Origin: Melanocharis versteri
Taxonomy: Eukaryota > Chordata > Aves > Passeriformes > Melanocharitidae
Assembly (NCBI GenBank): GCA_013397845.1
Contig: VZTG01001536.1
Location: 823,154-887,153, forward strand
DNA: 64,000 bases
Direction of reading: 5' to 3'
In this document: in pieces, positions 27,701-40,800 of the stretch
How positions within the stretch are numbered: the first letter of the stretch is position 1
Layout: every line of letters begins with the position of its first letter
The notes under the pieces: generated by a model
Told to the model about the DNA's origin: nothing
What the model saw: the letters and a program-made list of their open reading frames with translations, nothing else
Database searches by the model: none
Position numbers and translations under genes: made by a program

Positions 27701-30016
27701 TCTGTTCATGAACATTGTACAAAATAACTAAATCAGCTAATCATAGAGCAGTAGTAAAACATCTTTGTTTCATCTCCTCTGATAAAAAGTCTACATTTAG
27801 TATGTAAAAACTTTGTGTGAACTGCTGAAGTTCAGAAAAAGTTAAAGACGTTAAATAGACTTCTCTGTATGCAATTATCAGCAGCTCTGTTCTGCTGGAC
27901 TTATGGAGGCTTCTTTCATACAGGTGATGTAGGCTTCTTTTATTTTTACTTTTCAACAACTTGTGGATGCAACTGGAAAACAGAACTCCATGTGCAGAAA
28001 AGAAACACTTTCTTTTAGCAGGTTAAGGAAAAAGGCAAGTCTAGAAGAACATTGCCCAATTCACTCAAAGGGGAACAATCTGGTCACCTAAAGCTCCAGA
28101 ATCAAGAGATGATCAATGTGAAAAATAGACAAAGGTGAAAACCATTCTCTTTAAGATTTATTAATAGAGCTGCACCCTACTCAATCAGGCAGTGAAGTAG
28201 CAAACTGTAATGATTTGAGGGTCTTACGGTTTCTTTTCCTAATTTAAGAGGATCGTTTACATAACGAGTATATGTTTTGGCTTAAACAATGGAATTTTTT
28301 TCACAAAGTTCATAGATCTTGACACATGCAGTGAGGGATAATGCTGAAGAATGGCTTCCCTGTAGAGAGGGAGACAACAAATAGAGTTATTTCGAGTGAC
28401 AAGGCATTACTGAACCAGCATATCAATCTTTGAAATAATTGTTGAAGCTGGCAAGGAAGTTTGTGCTTTGTGAAGTCCAGACTTTCCTCTTTGTCATTTG
28501 TAACTGCAAATGATATAGAGGATATAAAGTAAAACAAAACACAACCACACATACGCGCACACACACACACACACAAAGAAGTAGAAAACAAAATATGTCA
28601 AACATCAATTATACAGTAAGAAAAAGAAATATGTTCTGAGTTCCATGATCACTGAGCTATGTTCACTTATGGCATGGTTGATGGGTTTGAGTGGAAGGAG
28701 ATTGGAGGACAAAGCTATTGGCTTTGTTAAGACTGATGAATTAGTTCAATTACTGCAGATGGAATTCAAGAAAAGGATGCCCTTTTACTGCATCCAGGTT
28801 GGTAAATGGGAGAGTGAAGTAATTGAACCGAGTCATTTCAAATATTGAATCATGTCATGTGAAAAAGACACCAGGTAATGTATTGAGGTCCCTTACATAG
28901 TCCTTCATACTTCTCCCTTCAGACTTTCAAAGAATGCAGAAAGTCAAATTCTGCTTTCCTACTACGCAAGGATTCCATGCTGCTGAACCGTGATCTTACT
29001 TGATATAAAGTCATGCAAATCCATTGATTTTAGTAGAAGTTCTCTTCCTGTGCTTAATTATCTGGTATATTTGAACTGCCCTCAGTGGTTCTCTTTATGA
29101 TAGTACCCAAGCACAACTTTATGGAGAAGACAAGAGTAGCTGATACCATTGATGGTTTACTTTCATCTGTTCAAGAAGCTATTTTTATTTCTTAGAAATA
29201 TTTTTCTTTTTTCTCAAGGGAAGTAAGTATCATATTTTATTCTGAATGATAGCAAGAAGACTAATTTTGGCACTAAAGGAAGAGAGTTGGATATCATTAG
29301 CTAGAATAATGCACATAGCATGCAGTCACTATACCTACAATAAGTTTTTCCAAATGAATCCCCAGAGGTTTGGCTTTCTAGAAATATTACTTCAGAATAA
29401 TTTCAATCCATTCAACTTGTCTTACCTGGCAATTGCTCACATATTTTTAAAAAGTAAGGTTTTTTTATGTCCTAGTATGTAATCTTTGGAATTACGTGCC
29501 TTCTATAGTGAGTTTGTGTCCTTAAGATTTTCTGGGAGTCCTCCAAATATTTGCTCACTGACAGGTCTGTGAATCTATGTATATTGAGGACAGCTTGACC
29601 AGATGTCACTTCATTCAAATGCTGGCAGTCATGCAAGTATTCATTTTCCAGTACTAGTAAGTTCATGTTTCTCTTATAACAACTGGACCTTTAGTGAAAT
29701 CCTTTTTGGATCACTGCACAGCTTGAAAAGTAGACTATCCTTTTGGTAAACAGCTGGTAAAATAGAAGGTACATTTTTGCCTCGAGAAGGGTCACTAGAA
29801 TGTAAACGTCCAAATTACAAGGTAGTACACAAGGAAGAGCAGCTGTTCCTGGAGCTGGAATAAATCATAGCTCAGACTGAAGGGATGTAATTATAAAGAA
29901 TGTTGATTTATTTGTTCATCTGCTAAGGAATTAGCCTGGTGACATGTTTCTGTAGATCTTCCAGGTGACATAGTTAAACATGTTAGTTAAATTTTTACCA
30001 GTAAAATTTATATTAC
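24725..30016. other. AT-rich non-coding DNA, no gene seen
   Basis: No gene or recognised interspersed repeat is visible. Short frames such as 26440-26688 plus, 27741-27959 minus and 28310-28608 minus are unremarkable; the last is partly the translation of a CA repeat. A G/T-rich tract lies at 27065-27100 and a (CA)n tract at 28557-28575. Confidence 0.55.
28557..28575. repeat. (CA)n microsatellite
   Basis: About nine CA units follow a CGCG-containing lead-in. They are embedded in a longer A/C-rich stretch from about 28530 that ends at AAAGAAG. Confidence 0.9.
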
Positions 30017-30312
30017 TGTTGTGGTTTAACCCCAGCTGGCAACTAACCCCACGGAGTTGCTCATTCACTCCCCTTCCATGGTGGGATGGGGGAAAGTATC
30101 AGAAGAGCATAAGTGAGAGAAGTTGTGTGTTGAGATAAAGACAGTTAATAGGTCAAGCAAAAGCCATGTACACAAACAGGGCAAAACAGGGAATTAAGTC
30201 CCTGCTTCCCATGGGCAGGCAAGTGTTTAGCCACCTCCTGGATAGCAGAGCCCCATCACACATAGCAGTGACTTGGGAAGACAAACATCATCACTCCAAA
30301 CATCTCCGTCCA
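30017..30312 (-). mobile_element. Truncated avian ERV long terminal repeat
   Basis: The segment begins TGTTGTGGTTTAACCCCAGC and continues with motifs of a common avian, passerine-rich retroviral LTR group: CACTCCCCTTCC, GGTGGGATGGGGGAAA, TTGAGATAAAGACAGTTAAT, then CTTCCCATGGGCAGGCA and ACTTGGGAAGACAAAC. I matched these from memory of TguLTR-like elements; the exact subfamily (ERVL or ERVK type) is not settled. In intact copies the TATA box reads in the opposite direction, so I infer minus-strand orientation. The surviving part would then be the 3' (R/U5) portion, with the U3 side beyond about 30312 lost. No gag, pol or env sequence and no second LTR are seen nearby, so it is a solo or truncated remnant. 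Confidence 0.85.
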
Positions 30313-30314
30313 CC

Positions 30315-33300
30315 AGTATTTGTTACTACTACTTGACGATGATATTAATTGTTTCAGTTAGACAGAAATCTGCCTGCTGTCCGTAGCAATACCTTAATTT
30401 CAGCTATTGATATGGTTTGCATTACAGCACTTAAAGGCTAACTGATTGACTGAAGTGAGTTAGTGAGCAACTTAGTGCTGTAAAAGAAATCCAAAGTAGT
30501 ATTACAGCAGATGTCTAGATATTTAAATTACTGTATTAAGTAAAATTTGAGTTCTTGCATTAAAAGCCAGTGCTGTTCCTCAAATAATTTCTTTTTGTGT
30601 TTGTTGACATGGAAGACCGAACTGTTCATAATGTACAAGACTTCATAAAACTGTCATATAAATCATAGTTCCACATAAAGTAAATTTCAGGAAAGTAGGG
30701 GTGCAACATTAGTAATGAGAAATTTGACTGATATTTTAACTATGGCGTGATCTTATAATTAAATCACTTATCTAGCCTGTAAATTTGACACATGAGTAGA
30801 TGCAGCAAAAAAAAAATGCATGCAACCTTAATTACAGCATTTCCTGTGTGGATGCTTAACTATGTATCCTTAATGTTTCAGGCATGCCTCATCTATAGGT
30901 ACAGGAAGGGCTCTGCTGGTCTACTTATCTCCTGGGATGTATATGCCAGCAGCATGCCTGACTGTACTTTCCAAGTGATTTAGGTAGAGGCAGAACCAAG
31001 GGAGTCAGACAAGTAATATAGAAAATACAGGTTTTTTCAGTCTGTGAACAAAGTGCAGACAGATTCTGTGGTTGTGTTTAGAGCCAGTTAGGGTTTCCCC
31101 TGTGATAAGAGTAAAAAACACCAATGGGAGACTCCTCCTGGCTCACAGGCGCAGGAGCTGTGGACCTTGTCAGGTGCTTCAGACTGTTGTCCATTCCCAC
31201 TTGCCTTAGTAGGCAGATGGGCATCCTCAGCTTCTGCACATACATATTCTCCTATTGGCCTAAAGTGTGAGACATCTTTCTTAAGCATGAGTGTTTTAGA
31301 AGTTGCTCTGCTGACTCATTTTAATTACTGGATCAGCTTAAGTTGCATTCTGTGAGAAATATATCTTGAATTTTTCTTGACAAGGGGAAATTAAATGACT
31401 TAGTGATAAGTGATAATGATAAGGCAGTCATAAGAGAAGAGTCATCATTCTGGGTCCTGAGATACATTAGAAAGAGTAAATGGTAATGTGGAGAACCATT
31501 TAAAATGCATACAGTGTTATACCAGCATAGGACCATTAGCGGTCATCAAGTTTGATCTATTGAGCAGAGGGCAAAGAATGTTGCTTACTAGTTTCTGGTT
31601 TATGACCAAAACTTCTGTCTGGACTATGGCATCTCTTCAAAAAAGATGTCTGGTCACCCTTAAAGAGCTTCAAATCATGAAGTACCCCTTCTGTACCTGG
31701 GTAAATTATTTCAGTAGTTAATTGTGCTTAGCAGAAAAGAAATTATATATATAATTATATTCTAGTCTCCATTTATTGGCAGTTGCATCAATTTTAACCT
31801 CTTTGTGGATAAAAAACCCAAAACACCACGCTGCAGTTTTGTTATCTAATTATAATGGAGTTTATTTCTAATTTTTAGTCATTCACACAGCTCATTCTCT
31901 TCATCTTTTTTGCAGTAACCTTTTGAAAGGAATGACACCAGAAAAAATGATGGCATTCCAGCATTGATCTTTCTTGTACTACATTTATAAAGTGGAAATA
32001 GAGGGAGTTATATTCACCTGCTTATGTGTTCAAGATGGAAATATAATTTCCGTACATTGGCAGGCGGGATTGAAGCTGAACAGTTACTCAGAGCTGCAGT
32101 TAACTGAATGGTATTTTACCTCCAGTTTCTTACGTTATACTAAATGGACCCCTAACAAAGAGTACTTTGGGGTATGATGATTCCTGATTTAAAACCATCA
32201 GTTAAACAGTTTTATATATTGTATAAAATTGTAGTTTTCTTTTGAATACTTTGTATTCATAAGATAGATTTATGGACTATAAATACATTTTCATCATGGT
32301 GTGTTAAAAAATGGCAAATTGAGTACAAACTGACAGTGCTTAGCATTAGATTCTCCTGTGCTTATTTTCAAATTCTTCTAGCAATATTACTCATTTTAAA
32401 TCTCTCTTCTGTTAAAGATGAAAAATTCTTCCTAATGATTCAAAAAACTTTAAGACTCTCATACTATTATCTGTTTTTTTGCCTTTTTACAGTTTCTGAG
32501 TCTCAGTAAAATACTTGTTTCATTCCTTTTTTTTTTCATAAAACTTCTTCAAAGTCTAGCAAAAATATCTTTAAGACCTCATATATTGTACATCCTCTTA
32601 ATAGTCCTCGTGCAGCAGGCTTCAAATAATAGGTCTAATTTTTGTTTTGCTCTGGTGCAAATGTCTCGAAATTCATGGTTTCACATTTCTGAACGTCTCT
32701 GAGTTTTAATGCGTTCCAAAGTTTTGTAAAATAGAGATCTAGTAGTTTCATATATAAACACATCATGAATTATCCCCTGATGAAATACTGAAAGTTTCTT
32801 CATTATTTCATATTACTGTATTTTATCCATTTCTAGATACTCATTTTTACTTTGGCCCCATAATATTTATGATGGTGAGGGCTGCAGGGTTTTAGATGTG
32901 TGTCATTCAAAACAATGTCATTTTGCTATGAAATAATGGTCAGACACTAATTTGCACCACCTGTGGAACACTAACCTTAGCAACTTTTATCAGAATCAGT
33001 ATCTTTCAGGCTTCTTCTGAAGACTGATCAGACCATGCCATATAAAGCTGATGAGTTTGTCCTCCAGAATACTAAATTCTTGGTCTTTTCTTGGAAAGTC
33101 ACATTCCCCATGCATGTTCCCCACGTCAGCTGTAGGAATCTCAAATAAAGATGAGCAACTGAGAGGATGAATTCCACTATTAATAAAAGTAATAGTAAGA
33201 AAAGACAAAACACGGTTATCTGCCTTTTTGTAATTTCCTCTTATGGTAAGAGAGCTAACATCATAGATCAGTTTTAGGTGGCTTTAATCTACCAGCTCTA

Positions 33301-36300
33301 CTACCATCCTTCTCCCTGCAGTATTGGGAAAGGTAAATTATCCATAAAATAATGAATAGTGGAGGAAAAAGCTTGGGTAGGAAAAGCAATCTAGCCATTT
33401 TCTTCCCCCTTGAAATCAATTACAGATTGAAGTGGGAAATAGTGTTATTTTAACAGGATTGCATCTGAAATGTTATTGGATATCTTCTTGTTTTCCCATG
33501 GTATTTCTAGGCTTTTGTTGTAAAAACTGACATTCAGAAATATGCGTCTCAGAAGCATCAAGGTACAGGTTGTATCAGTGTGGTTTTTATTTACACCTGA
33601 TTTGTCCGACTCTATGCTGATTTCCCTTTTAATATTCTCGGTAGAAGGAAACCAGATAAACAAAAAACTGCACTGTAGACTGAAGATGCACTTTTAAGTA
33701 ATTGGATGTTGCATTAAAGTGTCCCTGGGTTTCTTTTTTTGGTGATGCTTCTGCTTAGAATTGAGCCAATCTGTCTTCATATTTCCTCTCTACCATTATA
33801 ATTGATCTGGCAGTTTGCCACACTTAGACCCAGACAGTAATCACTTGGCATAGAGGATATTCTGCCTCCCTAATTTGACTGACAGAATAAATCCTGTTTT
33901 TAAACTGCTGTCATGTGTTTTTTATCAGTAAATAACACACATTTTACTATGGCATGTGTACATTGAGATAGACAGCTATGTCTTTTTAATGTGCCTAGCC
34001 AGCAGCAGAGGAGGAGTCATGAAAAGCAATCATATTCTCATCAGCTTTGCTGTAAGAGTGCAAACCTTGAAAGTGATTCTTAGGAAAAAAACCCTAAAGC
34101 TGGAAAACATCTGTTAATTTTGCATTTAGAGGAAACTTTGTGTGTGTTATACCATCTAACAAACTGAGGAAAATGGGTTTTACAGCCCATGTATTATTAG
34201 TAGTGGTGAGAAAATATTGTGCTCTGTTCAAGTTGCACCAACCCACTTGTAATTTTCCTGGGAGAGGACAAACTATTTGGATGGTATGTGTACTGTTTTC
34301 AATTATGTTCAAAGAAATAATTGTTTTGGTAACGAATAATCTGCTGTTAATAAACAACAAAGTCCCTACTGCCAACAACATTATGCTAAGTGGAGTCACT
34401 TAATGCACAAAGATCTTCTAGCAGCTCACATTGGACCTTTTCAGCGCTGTTTGGGAATTAGTACTGCAAAAAATCAAACAAAGGAAAAGAGTTGTTACAG
34501 GATTGCATGTGAAACCATCTTATCAGTATCCATTTTGTTTAAAACAAACATAAGTCATTTCAGTAGCAGAAATAAGTATGATCCAGAAAATAGTGCATCA
34601 CTAAAATGCATGCATTTTTTGCTGGATGTGAAATACTTGGCCTTGCTAATAGTAAGATACGAAACAAATCCCAGTGTTCAAGGAATTAAAAAAAAAAAAA
34701 TTGAACCAATTAGAGTCAGAGAGAGCTACTAAATTTATTGGATTTTTGCCATAGTGCCTTGAAGCTAGTTTTTTATCAGAGCTATAGTTTTCAACCTAAA
34801 TGCCACACTTCAATTTAGCTTGAAATTTACAGCATGTTTATCAATGAAGACTGAGTCCCAAATTTTTTTTAAGAGAAGTTTCTTTATGTTGCAGGCTTGC
34901 ACATTGATCACTCTCTAACAGTTCTCCCTTCAGTACTCACTGGCCTGCTGATAGAGGGGTTCTGTTGGAAGTGTTTGCTGTGGGCTGTGACCTATCTCAG
35001 AGGTACCCTAGACACACAGACAGATTGCCATGGGAATTTTGGATATCTGAGCAGATAATATGATGATCCTCCATTGAATAAGAACTGTTATAAATAGCTG
35101 GACTATGCAAAATATTAGGGGGAGCGAAGTGAGACACATTCACAGTGATTGTACTGCTAAGAAATTGGGATGGCTCATTTTCTACTTGTTGGATTTTTCT
35201 AGGAAATGCTGCTTCTTAGTGTACTGCAAGTGTACGATCTTCAGAATATTACTTAGTACTGATTTTGAAAAATATTACCTTATCTTTTTCAAGTTTTTGG
35301 TCATTACACAGGATAGATACGATGATATGTGTGGTCAGGCAAATGTCAAAGCTGGACAGCCGTATTATCATAAAGATAGCAGCAGTGAGTACAGCTGGAA
35401 GTTCCTAAGTCCTCTGTGAAACGTTTGTTTTCAACTCTTCCACGATTCTTTTGTGTGGTTGTTTTATATCACAAAAAATAAATACAGTGAAAGAACTACC
35501 AATAAAAAATAACTCTTAATGTGTTTATTTCTTATATAAAGATAACAAGGCACTCTACTGTAGGTATTGAGGGTAAGCATCTCTACAGTGTTTTTTGTAG
35601 TATAGTCTGTTCACAGCCATGGATAAAAACTTGATCTTTCTCAAAAAGAAAAGCTGTTAAATATTTACTCTCTCAATCTGCAATCAAAAAGCTGATATTT
35701 TCAGATTTACTCAGAAATTTCTGTACAGTTTTGAATGAAAGCATTAGTGTCCATTTCTCTGGTTTATATTTTTTTTCTTTTAAGGAAAAATAGTAAGAGA
35801 AACCTTGAAATCCATTCAAGGTTTGTCATCATTTATCAAATCCTTAATATTTAATCTGAAAAATGGTATTATTCTGTGAAAATAGCATTTCAGAAGTTGC
35901 AAGGTTACTTTTCAGGCATTCAACTCAGATGAGATCTGAGAGCATCCTGATGTGAGATTTTTCTTGAGTGCCTTCTGTGTAAATGATTTTATTTACTGTA
36001 CTACAGAAAAAATGATTATGTTACAGACTACTGTATGTCTTTTTTTGCCCTGAAGAAACACATAATTTATAGTAAAAATTACAAAAAAATCTCAGAAGCT
36101 TTTTAGCAAGAGCTATTCCTCTTGTATAACATCAAATATGTTTTCCATTGTGAATTATTATAGCAGGTGATATTTTCTTCTTTGGATTTGTGTTTGATGT
36201 CATAACCTGTAAAGGAGAGCAAGCTACAAAAGGCATCTATGCATCCATTAACAAAAACAACCCCAAGCAACAGAACCACCAGACAAAGAACACCCCACTA

Positions 36301-37320
36301 AGAAAGAACCACAAAGCAAAACAAAAGAAATAAAAAAAAAAATTAACCAAACCCTAGAAATATACAGGAAAAAAAGTTTACCTATTTCAAGGTGCTTTGC
36401 GCAGAGAATCAAAATCGTTTAATCAAAATCAGCTTTTGATGTAAAACCTGAATAAAGGAAATATACTTTCTTTAGCAGGCTAACTCAAGTGTTTTAGTTT
36501 CTTATACCGAGGAACAATTGGAACAGAAAAGTAATTGACAGTGGAGACAAAAATGTCCTTTGGTATTGATAACAGAGTTATTTAGGATATGAAGTCAAAA
36601 GCACATTGGCTTAACTGCATTAAAATGCTGGTTTTATATGCAGTATCACTGAATGAGAAGCATATTCTTATTAACAGAATATCAGTACCAGGGGATCTTC
36701 CTAAATATCCTTTATAGTGTAGGGTAGAAGCATGTCAGTACATCTGATGCATTCTTTTGACAAGAAAATGTTACTTAGCTTGAACGTTTGGGAAGTGCTG
36801 TTGACGCTGCAGTCTTCTTTCTTGTTTAAAGTGAGGCTAAGAAGAGTCTGTTTAGAGTACAACATTTCCATCTCCCTCAAACCAAAAGAAGATGTCCTTT
36901 ATCAGGAAGCTAATGTAATACTGCAAAACAAATATATTATTTGCATTCTAATTCTTAAAATAGCTAATAATAGTATATAAAAACAATATATATTTATTTT
37001 TACATTATTTTTTTTCTAAAATCTATTAGGTATATTAAAAAAAGAAATCACAATTATTCTGTCCTTACTAAAGATGCAAAATTTGTGCTTTTATAGAAAC
37101 TTTACATTCCTGAAAATATACTGAAATATGCATTCAACAACTTCATATTCCAGATAACCTCCCCCTTGATTTTTTTCCTATGATCTAGTAGGTTTTGAAG
37201 TTGTAGCTGTCAAAACTGTATATAAACAAGTGGCTATATCACTTGCCCTGACTGTCTGAACTGCTCCACAGATGGATTAAATATAGGGGGGAAAAAAATC
37301 TCATGGGTGTCTACAAATGC
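30315..37320. other. AT-rich non-coding DNA, no gene seen
   Basis: No gene is recognised. The frames at 34094-34399 minus and 34140-34403 plus overlap antisense. The 109-codon frame at 34403-34732 ends near an A run (34690-34702) but resembles no protein I know, and no flanking duplication is obvious that would mark a retrocopy. The A/C-rich tract at 36250-36355 lies here. Confidence 0.5.
36250..36355. repeat. A/C-rich low-complexity tract
   Basis: About 105 bases are dominated by A with C (CAACCCC, CCACC, CACCCC units) and scattered G, ending in a run of A. It is the longest of the three A/C-rich plus-strand tracts in the window. Confidence 0.75.
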
Positions 37321-37870
37321 CTCAAATGCATGAGTTCTCACGTGACGAAAACCACTTCTTAGCAGAGGCTGCCATATGTGTTCCACAATAAAGATGAGCC
37401 ATTTTCCCTGTTTTCACTCAGACTTGCCTCTACGTTAAAGCAGCTGAGCTGGTAGTTTCTTGGTTTAATGTAGTTTGTCTGTGAAGCCATTCGAAGAACC
37501 AGAGAAGCAGACGGGGTGACTTCCATCATGAAAGTTGTGTCCGTAATCCTGGTGCTTGGTGCCATCTGGAGAGAGCTAGGCGAGGTGGGAGAGACCAGTC
37601 GTGCTGAATGTATAGCCTGCGCCATGCACTAAACCCTTCCGTTTTCAAGGGGCTAGAGAGCTTATCACAACCCCCTCCACTGCTAGCAAAACAGATAGCA
37701 ATGTGAAAAAAGGGTTGAGGTGGAGTTGAAAGGGCGAGCGAGGAGGGGCTGGGTGAGGTGCCCCATGCAGCCATGGCTACAGCAGAGCTCAGGCAAGGCC
37801 AGCGCACCTCTAGGGGCGTGTGGGCAGTGGTGGAGCTCCTGCAGCTCTCACACACGGCTCAGTCTGGCCC
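37321..37870. promoter_or_regulatory. GC- and CpG-enriched patch, possible regulatory region
   Basis: By hand count there are about 15 CpG dinucleotides in 540 bp, several times the density of the surrounding AT-rich DNA. GC content reaches roughly two thirds at 37741-37800. CpGs are spread along the patch (for example GACGG near 37511, GGCGAGCGAGG near 37735, GGGGCGTG near 37815). It could be a weak CpG island, a promoter or first exon, or an unrecognised GC-rich repeat. Long frames occur on both strands (37359-37625 and 37526-37855 minus; 37720-37968 plus), as GC-rich DNA gives by chance. I recognise no product. Confidence 0.3.
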
Positions 37871-37874
37871 TTTT

Positions 37875-40800
37875 GTGTTACCTGCTTCTGGAAACCCTGT
37901 TACATGGCCAAGGGCACTGTAATAGGAGCAAAGACTTTTTAGGACAGAAAGATATACGGTGTTCCTAAAACGCATATTTCCTTCTTTTCTGACAGATTTG
38001 GAGCTACCTGTACTTATTTTAGAATACTACATCTTCACTGGGCTGCTGCAGTGCTGTAGTGTTAATCCACTGGTAATACTGATAGGAAATGTATCTCCAG
38101 GATTTAAGACATGGCCAATATGTCACTTTACAAAATACGAAGAATATTGCTGGATCTGTTTACTGTGAAATACTGACTTGATCCATCAGGTATTTCACTA
38201 AACAGTTTTCTCTTAGAATATTGCATCTGTTTGAGATGGTAGGAATACGGTAACTTTGTATGGGAAAATTCAAAATATGTCTGAAGGTCAGGAATTTACA
38301 ATTGGTTTGATGCAAAAAAAATTCCAGAGACAGAGCAATCGCACCTTCAAAGTTCTAAGATGCGCCTTCCTCTATTTTTTAGATAGATCAATTTGTGCAT
38401 ATTTATGTTTAGCTTTATTTTTTTAAAATTTTATGTATTTTAATTTCTTGACTATGTGTTTTACTCTATTAGAGGACATAGTGTTTTGATGACTTATCAT
38501 AGTTATCAAAGAAAAGAACTACATGTCCCAAAATCAGCAGCATGTATGAAATGAGGAAGTTTTTTACACAAGCTACTGCAGCCTATGAAGCTGGTTATGG
38601 GATTCAGGATTTAATGCCAGAACTGCCAAAACCAGGAGGTTGACAATAGCAAATATCAGAGAGCCAGGCTGTAGCTGGCTGTGAAAGGCAGGAAGTGCCA
38701 GCTATGACCTAGGTTTATGTATTCTTGCATGCCCAGCAACTCACTAGTGACAGGTGTATTTAAAACAGGAGGATATTTGCCAGCTTCAGCGTTGTACAGC
38801 ATCAATAATCCTGACACCTTTTTTAACTGTAAGGCTCGTTTCTTTGTGTCTCAAAGAACAAATGAACTCCATTCAGTTCTCCTGCAATATTTAAAATAGC
38901 AGTCAAATATAGATAACTGTATATCATCATTCACTAGGTTTTCATCTAATCCAAATAAGAAAGCAGTAGTGTGGCTGACTGTGCAGCTCATGCTTTGCGA
39001 CGGTGCTCAGTGTCTGATAGAGTACCACAGCTGGCAGTTTTGATAGCAGACTAGATATAGTCTGAAGGAAAACTTCAGATGTGCTCTCTTTGATCTTGTC
39101 CCTTTTCTGTCATGTTATGATAGCATTTCTCATCCTCATGTAAAACATTTTTTACATAATCCTGATACAGAACACAATTCTTCCATTTGTAACAGCTGTA
39201 TTTGTTTTATGTACCTTATGTATACCCTCGCTTTTAGCAGGTGAACTGGGAAAATAATGTACTATTAATATACTTTGGACAGTTGAAACTGTTTTTAGTA
39301 ATTCTGGTGGTGTTAAAAATAGTGGTTAAACTCAACTCTTTCAAAACAAATAGTAAGTGTTTTCATTTCACTATGTCACACTTCTGTGTAGCCAGCAGCC
39401 AATCCTTCATTGTGCTTGGAAGGCTGGACCAGGGATTTTAAAGTTTATCAGTAATGGATGTTCTTATATTCTCTTAATTGCTGCATCATTATTTTCTGTA
39501 AGTGTATCTCTTGGAGCGGAATTTTCTCCCCTTCTGTCACCTCTTTTAGTTTCATTACTGACCAGTTTCTCTGAGTTCTAGGAAAGGAGTATGATTTTCC
39601 TCTTTGGTTCTCATTTGAATGTATTTATGTGCAGAGAGCACTATATGTATTTCTGTTGCACATGAATATGAATCTTTTTATGAATATTCGAATAAAAAAC
39701 TCATCAGCTGGATGCACTATCAGCAGGTTTCGATTACCAGGACTCTTTCTTTTTTTTTTCCCAAAGGAAACTCAGACAGGATGATTGCTCATCACATAAG
39801 TATTATCAGCTCCAAAGTAAGAATCAAGAGATCATGAATCATAAAAAACAGGCTGAAAGAGACTTCAACATGTCATCTAATTTCCTTTCCTCTGCTCTGT
39901 CTCTCTTCAGTTAACTCTGCAAATGTGTTTCTTCATTGATGTTTCTTTGATATATCTAGAATTTCTTCCATCTCTAAATACCTGCAGTTTTAAATTCTAC
40001 TGGTTTCTGCCCAAACTCTGTAAGGGAGGAAGGAGGGATGCAGTGATGGATACTGTATGAACACCTAGTTTCTATGCCTAGAATATGATGGAAGTCATCA
40101 CGTCTTGCATTGTGGGACTTTTAGGATTGTGTTTCACAGAGTGGCATGTCCCTCTCCGAGTCTTTAGGAATGGTATTAGCAAGGATGGAGATAGGCTTTT
40201 AGAATCCTAATTTCTTCCTGTTTCAAAAATGGAGTGACTTAACAAGTATGACTCCTGGACAAAGAGCATGTATACAAATCTGAGACCAAAGTTTTGCCAC
40301 ATTTACATCTGTAGAAACTGCTTTTGTAGAAAGTGTAGGACAGAGTCAGAGAAGATTATAGGGAGCTGTGTTATTTGAGTATCCAAAACCTTATTGAGCT
40401 CTGCCAGCTGTTGTATCTGAGAGCATAAATATTCATGCAGCTACATCAGAGGCTATGAGCTTTGGTAGTGGTCCTGCATGATGCAAAACAATTTAATGCT
40501 GACAATGTGTTTCTCAAAGCCTGAAACGTGGGGGGTTTTATGGGTTGATGTGTGAACTCTCGAAGCAGTACTTTAGGAAATGAATCTGTCCTGAGGATGG
40601 TTATGTGAGTCTCATGAGGGAGCACTTAGCAATATGGTAGCACATTACAGTCATTTACTCATTTTTAGTCTCTTGAAATGGGTTGAAATTTTGATTTAAA
40701 TACTTTTCCCCCAATTTCTTACAAAATGTTGAAAGATTAAAGAAAAGAAACTGCATAGGAAACATTATGTAGCCCTTGTAATATTTTTTAAGGGACAAAG

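Noticed and set aside
28310..28608. Cys/Val-rich minus-strand ORFs
   Set aside because: The repeated Cys-Val peptides are the translation of the (CA)n repeat at 28557-28575.
34403..34732. Processed pseudogene ending in an A run near 34690
   Set aside because: The A run lies within the frame, no parent protein is recognisable, and no flanking direct repeat is evident.
37529..37633. A small secreted peptide gene starting MKVVSVILVLGAIW
   Set aside because: The frame stops after about 34 codons and no known precursor matches. In a GC-rich patch a short hydrophobic N-terminus can arise by chance. It is kept only as a note in the CpG-patch finding.
39241..39352. A 112-bp exon between TTTTAGCAG and GTAAGT
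   Set aside because: The acceptor has a weak pyrimidine tract, and the open frame is a hydrophobic low-information peptide. Such pairs are expected several times by chance in 64 kb.
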